A stretch of 64,000 nt of DNA from Symsagittifera roscoffensis (Eukaryota > Xenacoelomorpha > Acoela > Convolutidae). The stretch is from contig NC_087063.1 in NCBI RefSeq assembly GCF_963678635.1, forward strand, positions 52,713,074 to 52,777,073. The letters run 5' to 3'. The notes below the pieces were generated by a model. It worked only from the letters and a program-made list of their open reading frames with translations. It ran no database searches and had not been told where the DNA came from. The translations under genes and the position numbers were made by a program. Every line of letters begins with the position of its first letter. Within the stretch, counting starts at the first letter, position 1. Shown piece by piece: positions 56,641-64,000 of this stretch.

Positions 56641-56902
56641 AGATTTTGAAAGGGATCCAAATTCTTCTGTTTTTCGCTTTGGCATTCTTGTTGATAACAA
56701 GTTTCGATGGAATTTGAGTTTCTTCTAAAATGGTAAAGTAAATATCTGGAAATTCGTTTTTTTTTTCACTTTAGCGGACGCACACAAATTCTTTTGTGTC
56801 TCGATTATCTAACATAATATTTTCTGACTGACTTAGTGTAATTCTAGGAGAATTGAAAACTAAATCAATAAAATGCTTCTGGTTACTTCTTTTCAACCTC
56901 GC
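56641..56902. other. Intergenic DNA between Polinton integrase and ATPase
   Basis: Lysine-rich minus codons near 56640-56690 may be the integrase N-terminal start. The rest has no frame. Confidence 0.35.
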
Positions 56903-57566
56903 GGACCATAGGGAATAGGTGTTGCATCTTGATACCACTCTTTCAACTGTAATCCCAGACCTAGTTGTTGACTTAATGTATTGATTTGTGAAACATCTCT
57001 CGGTGATTTGAAGAAAAATATATGTATTTTTTTTAACTCAACATCTCCTCCCAATTTGTTTTGATGAAAGAAGTTATGCTTGATTTATTTTGTATTCAGT
57101 CCCCTGTGTCTTCCAGCAGAAGCAGTTTTTACAAACTGAGAATTTTTAGTTAGAATTTGAAATTTCGTCACAAGAGTCATCAAATTTTAACAGATATTTT
57201 ATTCCATTATTGGGAAGGTTTTCAATCAGTTCAAAGTCAACTCCTTGGATAATTTAGGATAAATTGGATAAGTTTTTTTTGCATTTGTCCATAAAGAGAT
57301 TGATAATGTTGACAAAAAAAACTTTGTCAAACTTGGTTAAAATTGATCAATTTTTAAGCAATTAAAAATCAAATGCAAATTTCCAGATCCACTTGGTCCA
57401 ACTAGCGAAATAAAAACTCGTTTTTTTGATGGAAATTTTTTTATTCAAAGCTTTGGAGAAGGTAAAATAAAACCGACTGTACTTGATAAAATTGCTACCC
57501 AAACTGTTGTTTCTTCAGATGTAGTGGATAACATTATTCGAACGATTGCACATGCTAGTTTTAAAG
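56903..57566 (-). pseudogene. Polinton packaging ATPase (FtsK/HerA type), copy A
   Basis: On the minus strand near 57420-57385 the codons read RVFISLVGPSGSGN, a Walker A motif whose Lys is replaced by Asn. Walker B follows as KYLLKFDDSCDEIS near 57195. The C-terminal conserved run is FFKSPRDVSQINTLSQQLGL and LKEWYQDATPIPYG near 57015-56905. These are the ATPases that pump DNA into Polinton and related capsids. Frames are interrupted. A second copy lies at 61519-62152. Confidence 0.7.
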
Positions 57567-58570
57567 CTATGACAAAAATTGGCACATAAAAACTAAAAAA
57601 GATCTATAATACGTACTTCCAAAACAACTTCCATGATTTTCATCAAGAACAATTTTGTTCTCATCAAGAACAAAATTTCCTAAATTTAATTGCTTGTCAC
57701 ATTCATTACCCATCTCAACTCAGGAATGAAAAAAATGATAATGTTTAGTATTTAAACTTCAAAAACACAAGATAGTACAAAATGAATTATGTAATTTACA
57801 ATTTAGTTTAAAAAAACATCAAGTCCATGTTCGGTATGCAAATTCTTTCCTGTCTGCACAGATTTTGCACGACAAAATGGGTAGTTGCTACACCTCCAAT
57901 CATTTTCTTCACCGTTGAAAATCAAATTCTGAACTTTTGGCAATGCGATGTAAACCAAGTTTGTAATTTTTGTTTCCAAAATTTCTGACAGATTTTTTAC
58001 ATTTTTCATAACGTTTCTGGAGCTTTCAACTGTTTCAATATCTTTTCTTGCTCAGTAGATTTTTCGTTACCATTGCTCCAATTGATTCCATGAAGATGCT
58101 TCGTACACCAAGCAGACTGAGATAGATCTTTGAACTTTTTGAGAGGAAGAAACGAACATCCCTCAGTTTGTCCATTTTTTCAAACTTTTTGGGAGGAAGA
58201 AACGAATATCCTACAGTTTGTCCATTTTTATAAATTTCCTAACTCTTTCACAATTTTTTGTTTTCAATACACTCATAATCCAAAACAACCAGAATAATGG
58301 TGTTAACTAATTTCGCTGAAGTTTTTGGTTAAACTTACTAACAATCGAGCAATGCATATCCTGTTGAAGCAAAAATTTTATTATATAAGCAGAAGAACAA
58401 TCCAGTCACGTGATCAAGAAAACAAGAAGTAGGAAATCTAGGTTGAACATAGCAATAACCAGGTCCCTTATACATAGTAGACTTCACAGATACAACTGCA
58501 TCATGTAAAATTGCATGAAGTCGGAAGATTTTTGAAATTTCAAAAAAGTAATCCATACAGGAAATTCTGT
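57567..58570 (-). pseudogene. Unidentified Polinton ORFs
   Basis: Frame 58009-57803 (KNVKNLSEILETKITNLVYI; ENDWRCSNYPFCR) continues upstream after a shift with LSQSAWCTKHLHGINW. Cys and His spacing hints at a metal site, but I know no family. Frame 58556-58338 (MDYFFEISKIFRLHAILHDA) is also unknown. A 50-bp tandem duplication sits at 58141-58235 (GAGGAAGAAACGAA repeated). Between these the DNA is non-coding. Confidence 0.4.
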
Positions 58571-59214
58571 ATCAAATTAGACCCCCAAAAAGAAATTTTT
58601 GGTACATTTCTTTTAAATTTTTGTTTGGGTCCAAAACAATACAGGTACAAAGAAAGTAGTTTTTTCTTTTTGTGTATGATAAAAAGTCCTGCTTAATCAT
58701 ATCAAAATTTCTGAGATCTTCATTCATTTTCTACAGAGCATTCGTCAATAATGGTACAAGTTTTTTCTTAATGTTTCTACATAAGACAAAACCGAAGGGA
58801 TAAAATCAATCAGTGTATCAAACTCTTCCTTTTCCAATTAAATTTTCTGATTGTTTTTCCAAGTGTTTCCTGTTTTACGATACTCTATGAGATCTATTTT
58901 TTTAATATCTGAACGATAACTTAGAAAAATTGTACGTCCTCCATAAAGTCCACTCAAATTGAGAAATTTGTGACTCTGTATCCAAATCTTGCAATTTTGG
59001 TAAATTTTGAGATTCCAAAACTTTTACTGAAAATTTCTGGGACTTTTCCTGTAAGACAGTATGACAAAATCGTAATTTTTCTCGAAGCTTTAAAACAAGA
59101 GTTCTGGAAAAACCAGTGTTCCAACTCATACTGCTCAGCTCAAAGAAACTTGAAAAAAGATTGAAGAAGATGAAAATTTGAATTACATGACTATAAAAAC
59201 ATCACTCAACAAAT
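58571..59214 (-). other. Polinton spacer with one short frame
   Basis: Frame 59129-58902 (QEKSQKFSVKVLESQNLPKL) is polar and unrecognised. An antisense frame covers the same DNA. The rest is non-coding. Confidence 0.3.
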
Positions 59215-59640
59215 TTATTGAACATTACACTTCTCAACAAACATAAAATCTGCCAAGACTTGGGCTAGTCCTTTGAATTCGTTCAAAGTATAGTTGACAT
59301 AGGCAACTTGCTTCAAGGTTTCATTCTCCTTTGCAGTGAAGAGTCGAATCTGAATGTAGGGTGGCTTGTTTGCACTGTACTTCTTGATTGTGACACACAC
59401 TCTTCTCTTCTTGTATGTTGCTCTGTCATACACCGCATGACATTTCGCAAGTTCCTGCTCCATGGCTGAGTCTTTGTCAGAATAGGGTTCCTATACAGGA
59501 ACGCGTCCAAGGTTTTCAGCATCTTGAATAACAGTAACCCGTATTGCTGATATCCTTTCTCCTTCTTTTTCACGAAGATAGACTTGCTGAGATTTTTCGA
59601 TTTGTACCGATTCATTTTTCTTTAGCAATTAGAAGCAAGG
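59215..59640 (-). pseudogene. Small Polinton protein, possibly PC4/ssDNA-binding-like
   Basis: Frame 59463-59215 (82 residues) has RRVCVTIKKYSANKPPYIQI, then LNEFKGLAQVLADFMFVEKC. A beta-rich basic segment with an ...IQIR strand and a closing helix resembles the PC4 ssDNA-binding fold. Upstream codons in the same frame (SQQVYLREKEGERISAIRVT) join it across a single stop near 59490. It is better preserved and less AT-biased than its neighbours. The fold assignment is a guess from pattern only. Confidence 0.4.
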
Positions 59641-59935
59641 TTAAAAGTAAATTTTTCCATTGTAGGGTTTTTGGAACCAAGAGAATCTCTCAATTCTTTT
59701 TCAATTTTTAGCAAACTCAATATATTTGGGATGGATATCTTTTGGTAAATGAATTTTTCATTCGAGAATCAGATCAAACTGATCAGTAGTAGATATTTCA
59801 AACTAACGATATTTGTAAAAATAAAGAAATTAGGAAATGTAGACGAGTCTACATTCCAAATAAGATTTTTTTAACTTACATGGAAAAATGAGCAGGTCAT
59901 GGTCCAAAAATGGACATTGCATAGAAGCTGGAACT
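59641..59935. other. Polinton spacer, no gene
   Basis: AT-rich with no frame of note. It separates the minus-strand genes from a plus-strand fragment. Confidence 0.35.
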
Positions 59936-59940
59936 ACTAT

Positions 59941-60507
59941 TTAAGCAATTCAATGTAGATAAAAATCATTTTCAACAAGTAATCGGTGATGGCTTCTGCT
60001 GTGTCAAGCATGTCCCACTTTTTATTCGGATTACAATGGAAAATCTCTTCCTATCTCTGTCTCAGAAAACTTTTTTGAAAAATTTATTGTCACCCAAGGC
60101 TACTGTGTATCTAACCATTCATCATTCTGCCCAGTGGAAAATTGCAAATTTCACTTGGTATGAATCGGATCATCTTTCGATCAAATTTTGCAAAGATAAG
60201 ATAAATATTATTTCACTTACCAATTTGTGGACTGTATTTATACTTTATACAAATACAGTTTTTATTTCAACAAAATTTCATCAGAGATGAAGTTTTCATT
60301 CAATTGAATCGTGGAGTAAAACACAACTTGAAATATAGAACACCGGAAAAGTTACCCAGTGTTGCAAAGAAACGCCTGCTGCGAAAAAACTCAAAAGACA
60401 AAATCTCAGTTCTGCTCAGAAGCGTGCGTCCTGTCAGACTCTTGGATCAGCTTTTTTGGAAAGTATTCGAAAAGTTCAAAACTCAAAGAACGAGACTAAT
60501 TTGTTGA
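59941..60507 (+). pseudogene. Plus-strand fragment with GDGFC motif, possibly OTU-like protease
   Basis: Plus codons from about 59941 read FKQFNVDKNHFQQVIGDGFC and then CVKH. The G-D-G-x-C box resembles the catalytic start of OTU cysteine proteases. Reading then shifts (SDYNGKSLPISVSENFFEKF, followed by GYCVSNHSSFCPVENCKFHL) and ends at a stop near 60164. Frame 60304-60507 (MNRGVKHNLKYRTPEKLPSV) may be another piece or a different gene. No His partner was identified. Confidence 0.3.
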
Positions 60508-61518
60508 AAATTGTTGATTGTTTCATTAGTGGTTATGATTCTGTAAACAGTGAGCGTGTCAATTTCTCTATTAGGAACTGAACATTTGTTTATAAAAATC
60601 TCATCAAAACTGATTTTCTTTCAAATCAGAAATTTTTTCAACCCAAAAAAATTTGTAATTTTTAAACATGTGTGCAAAAATTAACTGCGCAGAAAAAGTT
60701 TTTTGCAAGATAAAACAACTGATTTGATTTTTTCAACAAGTTTGCAAAAATTGATTTAAAATTTTTTTTCCAAGATGCAAAAATTGGTTTGGTTTTTTAA
60801 CAGTTGTGCAAAAACTTTCATAAAGTTTTTTTGTAAGATGCAAGCTTTTTCGTGATTTTTTATAAAACAAATGAAAAAATCTAACTTTTTTTCTTATGCA
60901 TATGCGAAAAACGCGAAAATTTATTGTAAATTTTTTTTTCATTATTGATGACTTTGAGTGCTTTTCTCTATCTTATTACATTGTTTTTCTGATGTTTTTG
61001 ATCAACATACATGAAAAAAATGAATATTTTAACAGTTAAAATAAGAACAAATAAACTCATTATGTTAAACTTTCAACAGTGCAAGAAAATCTTGTTACAA
61101 TTATCTGTTAAATGCCAAAATATTTAACGAAATTCTTTCTTAACTTGCGAGAATATCTTTGATTTTTTAACAAGTGTGCCAGAAACAATATAAAAAATTT
61201 TGCATGGTGCGAAAGTTTTTGTAAAGTTTTTATTATGTGTGCGAAAAAGGTTGTGAACTTTTTTACGAGATGTTAAAGTTGGTTTATTTTTTTTTTTGCA
61301 ATTTTTACAAGAAAACTTTGTAAAAAAAATCACCAATTGTTTTTGAAATTTGTGGGAATTTGTTTGAAATATTGGAAGTATAGAGACGTATTGTATGCTC
61401 ATCGTCCAAAAATTTTGTTTCTGCTCCTGCTGGTACACAAAAACCTGATAGAACTGAACCGCTGTTTGTACAGTATCTTAGCGAATCAACTGTTTTTGGA
61501 GTTTAATCAATGAGTCAA
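60508..61518. repeat. Degenerate tandem repeats of 60-70 bp in the Polinton
   Basis: The word (T/G)TGCAAAAA recurs at 60672, 60742 and 60806, and ATGCAA near 60776 and 60838, each followed by a T-rich run and CAA(G/C)A. Related units (GTGCGAAA, GTGCCAGAAA) extend to about 61320. No gene: the Phe/Lys-rich frames (60942-60733, 61438-61124 minus) are readings of the repeat. The 60470-61020 part is copied at about 62240-62800. Confidence 0.6.
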
Positions 61519-62152
61519 GGACCATAAGGAATAGGTGTTGCATCTTGATATAATTCTTTCAACTGTGATCCGAGACCTAGTTGTTGACTCAATGTATTGA
61601 TTTGTGAAACATCTCTCGGTGACTTGAAGAAAAACACATGTGTTTTTTTAAACTCAACATCTCCTCCCAATTTGTTTCGATGAAAGAAGTTATGCTTGAT
61701 ATATATTGTATTCAGTCACCTGTGTCTTCCAGCAGTAGCAGTTTTTACAAGCTGAGAATTTTTAGTTAGAATTTGAAATTTCGTCACAAGAGTCATCAAA
61801 TTTTACCAGAAATTTTGTTCCATTATTGGGAAGGTTTTCAATCAGTTCAAAGTAAATTCCTTGGCTAATTTAAAGTTTTTTTTGCATTTGTCCATAAAGA
61901 GGTTGATAAAGTTGACAAAAAAATCAATTTTATCAACTTTTAACCATTTAAAAATCAAATGCTAATTTTCAGATCCACTCGGTCCAACTAGCGAAATGAA
62001 AACTCGTTTTTTGGTGGAAATTATTTTATTCAAAGCTTTGGAGAAGGTAAAATAAAACCGAATTTACTTGATAAAATTGCTAGTCAAATTGATTGTTTCT
62101 TCACATGTAGTGGATAGCACTATTCGAACGATTGCACATGCTAGTTTTAAAG
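61519..62152 (-). pseudogene. Polinton packaging ATPase, copy B
   Basis: Direct duplicate of 56903-57566, about 90 percent identical by eye (offset 4616 at the low end). On the minus strand Walker A reads KKRVFISLVGPSGSEN, so both the last Gly and Lys are changed. Walker B (KFDDSCDEIS) is kept. At 62152 the homology stops at TTTTAAAG and a different segment begins. Confidence 0.7.
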
Positions 62153-62840
62153 TAAAGGAATCGAAAAAGTTCAAAACTTAAAGTACGAGACTAATATGTT
62201 AAAAATTGTTAAAAGCTGTTTTGGAAATGATTCGAAAAGTTCGAAGCTCAAAGTACGAGACTAATTTGTTAAAAATTGTTGATTGTTTCATTAGTGGTTT
62301 TGATTCTGTAAATAGTGAGCTTGTCAATTTCTCTATTAAGAATTGAATGTTTGTTTATAAAAATCTTATCAAAATAGATTTTCTTTCAAATCAAAAATTT
62401 TTTCAACCAAAAAAACTTGTAATATTTAACATGTGTGCATAAATTAATTGTGCAGAAAAAAGTTTCTTTTGCAAAATGCAACAATTGATTTGTTTTTTTC
62501 AACAAGTTTGCAAAAATTGTTCAAAAATTTTTTTCCAAGGTGCAAAAACTGGTTTGGTTTTTTAAAATTTGTGCAAAAAAATTCCATAAAACTTTGTTTT
62601 TTTTGTAATTTTTTAGAAAACAAATGCAAAAATCTAACTTCTCCTTTCTTATGCAAATGAGAAAAACGCTAAAAATTATTGTACAAAAATTGTTAAAGAA
62701 TTGCTGAAAATTTTTCATTATTGATGACTTTGAGTGCTTTTCCCTATCTTAGTACATTGTTTTTCTGATTATTTGATCAACATACATGAAAATTAAAGAC
62801 TTTTTAAAAAATAAAATAAGAACAAAGAAACTATTTTTTT
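62153..62840. repeat. Second copy of the Polinton repeat segment
   Basis: AAAAGTTCAAAACTTAAAGT (from about 62168) and AAAGTTCGAAGCTCAAAGTA (from about 62234) are two tandem starts that both match 60473-60520. From 62240 on it follows 60480-61020 (GATTGTTTCATTAGTGG; TGATGACTTTGAGTGCTTTT). Frames 62656-62444 (minus) and 62448-62660 (plus) lie antisense to each other in the repeat and are not genes. Confidence 0.7.
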
Positions 62841-63590
62841 GGAGACGTGCAGGAGGAACTAAACTCAGACTGTAACTTGCGTGACCTGAACATCATCTAT
62901 AATTTGATGGTGATAGCCTCTAAGAGCAACGGAGAAGACAAAGTAGAGTTGCCTGGATGGGGACCAGAGGAATGGGTCAAACCTGGTAGCTGTCCGGCAG
63001 AAGTCTGTGGACTGGAAGGTCACATCTGTGGAGGTCTGGATTGCGTAAAGACCCTGGAGAAACAACACAAGCAGTTGACGATATTGTTTGGGAACATTCT
63101 GATGAAGGCAAAAACGAGAACGGATGTGATTGCAGATTGCCATGGAGGAATCGAGGTGAATCTAGTGACTGCACTAGAATTCTACAGCATGTTTGATTCT
63201 TTAGAGTCACCATTGAATCTAGAACAAAAGCATGAGCTGGTTACGACCATCAGAGCAGAAGTGTTTCCGGGAGTGTTCCAAACCGAGCAAAAGTATATTG
63301 GAAAGTATAGAGAAGCGATCGAGGCGGAAATGAACATCCAGCATAGTGAAACCTATCGTAGACCGACAGGAGCGAGATATTTTGTGGGATCAACTCTAGC
63401 TCCAATGTGCAAGAGCAGATACCCAGTGCATTTTGTAGCGGTGGATGTGAAAAGTACGAGAACGATCGTGGATCAAGCCTTCTCAGTGCCAAAATGCGTA
63501 AGACTAGCGAGAATGTCAGAAAAATCTTACGAGTTACTGTGCAAAATGTTCTCAGTAATACCAGAGAGAACCAAAGAGGACTTGGAATAG
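62841..63590 (+). CDS. Unrecognised open reading frame of different composition
   Basis: An open frame of about 247 codons ends with TAG at 63588-63590. There is no ATG at its left edge: the first possible start is GTG at 62847, and the frame begins where the composition changes, after CTATTTTTTTGGAGACGTGCAG, which looks like a pyrimidine tract plus AG acceptor. It could be an exon or a 5'-cut gene. The protein is mixed alpha/beta in appearance, has a Cys cluster C49-x4-C54-x6-C61-x4-C66 (GSCPAEVCGLEGHICGGLDC), then KTRTDVIADCHGGIEVNLVT and RYPVHFVAVDVKSTRTIVDQ. No family recognised. Codons are much richer in G and C than in the rest of the window. Confidence 0.55.
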   Translation, partial: GDVQEELNSDCNLRDLNIIYNLMVIASKSNGEDKVELPGWGPEEWVKPGSCPAEVCGLEGHICGGLDCVKTLEKQHKQLTILFGNILMKAKTRTDVIADCHGGIEVNLVTALEFYSMFDSLESPLNLEQKHELVTTIRAEVFPGVFQTEQKYIGKYREAIEAEMNIQHSETYRRPTGARYFVGSTLAPMCKSRYPVHFVAVDVKSTRTIVDQAFSVPKCVRLARMSEKSYELLCKMFSVIPERTKEDLE

Positions 63591-64000
63591 ATATTGGGAA
63601 AGAAGTTCATGTGATACGCCAGTGGGAGCTTCAGTGACTTTGAATGACAAAAGCAGAAAGGGCCAACAGTCACAGGTTACAATGCAGTAGATGAGAATGA
63701 CAAAGTCCACCGAGTGATGATGGAAGTGGAACCACTACTGGAAGTTTCGGGAAAGCGTAATTGGAGGAGCATCATGTCAACACATGATGAATTCCCCTGC
63801 CATTGCTTGCTACAAACATGGTGGTACCCCGGGCGTAGTAATCTGGTGTTGATGTAGGACTGTGGAGAGTTGCCCTCCATGGGTTTACCAGATTGATTAC
63901 AGCCCATAGCGATAGTGATAGTAGGAGTTACGATGGCGATACGATGGCTGGAAGCTCATGTAGGAGAGAACAATAGACAAGAAACGCCGACGAAAGAACA
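63591..64000 (+). other. Downstream part of the GC-richer region
   Basis: Composition stays like the preceding ORF. Short coding-looking pieces in shifted frames (VHRVMMEVEPLLEVSGKRNW; then SIMSTHDEFPCHCLLQTWWY) suggest that the gene may continue after a frameshift or in another exon. A minus frame (63907-63677) is less likely. It runs off the window. Confidence 0.35.

Larger units (their letters stand above)
52880..62830 (-). mobile_element. Decayed Maverick/Polinton with partial duplication
   Basis: The gene set protease, double jelly-roll capsid, small core protein, penton-type capsid, retroviral-type integrase and packaging ATPase lies in one direction on the minus strand, which is diagnostic of Polintons. 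Each gene has stops or frameshifts. From 60470 a repeat-rich, non-coding part follows, and at 61519-62830 a second ATPase segment is joined to a second copy of that repeat part. DNA polymerase B was not recognised, and terminal inverted repeats were not found, so ends are approximate. Confidence 0.75.

Noticed and set aside
62444-62660. Paired sense and antisense frames
   Set aside because: Both come from stop-poor T/A-rich repeat DNA with no conserved motif.
57567-62830. DNA polymerase B of the Polinton
   Set aside because: No palm motif or long frame was found on either strand; it seems deleted or outside the window.

Overview
The window looks like AT-rich repeat-dense DNA from an animal, probably an invertebrate and possibly an arthropod. 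The reasons are eukaryote-type mobile elements of animal families (env-bearing Ty3/gypsy-like LTR retrotransposons, a Maverick/Polinton, a hAT-type MITE), no bacterial gene density, and no operons or ribosome binding sites. I see no tRNA, rRNA or CRISPR array and no host gene I can name. Almost everything readable is transposon, mostly broken by stops and frameshifts, and mostly coded on the minus strand. LAYOUT. 1-827 is left flank. 828-20923 is copy 1 of a very large LTR retrotransposon (minus strand). Reading from high to low coordinate it has 5' LTR, PBS, leader, a multi-part gag, protease, RT, RNase H, integrase, about 1 kb without genes, a membrane/proline-rich ORF, an envelope glycoprotein with a long C-terminal extension, a 3' region with a small conserved ORF, and 3' LTR. 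A 2.25 kb inverted duplication has replaced the middle of its env. 20924-27614 is a spacer holding short tandem repeats and a plus-strand remnant of a related element (env fragment plus LTR). 27619-44363 is copy 2 of the same family, flanked by a CCAT target duplication. It has a deleted RT core, a 1.28 kb tandem duplication at its 3' end, a 5' LTR reduced to 19 bp and a 200-N gap. 44434-44866 is a hAT-like MITE. About 45000-48335 is a truncated gypsy element of a different lineage (RNase H and integrase). About 48336-52540 is a third, more diverged copy of the env module of the large family. 52880-62830 is a decayed Polinton: protease, major capsid, small core/membrane-active protein, penton-type capsid, integrase, packaging ATPase and small ORFs, followed by a second ATPase copy joined to repeat DNA. 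62841-64000 changes to a more GC-rich composition with one long open frame I do not recognise. HOW THE GENES WORK TOGETHER. In the large LTR family, gag would build the particle, pol would copy and integrate it, and env would give a virus-like life cycle. The unusual parts are a membrane/proline-rich ORF between pol and env and a conserved domain after the envelope tail, which bring the element to roughly 17-18 kb. In the Polinton, the integrase inserts the DNA while capsid, protease and ATPase form a virion module; no DNA polymerase B was recognised. None of these genes looks able to make an intact protein. All similarity statements come from reading motifs by eye, with no database search.
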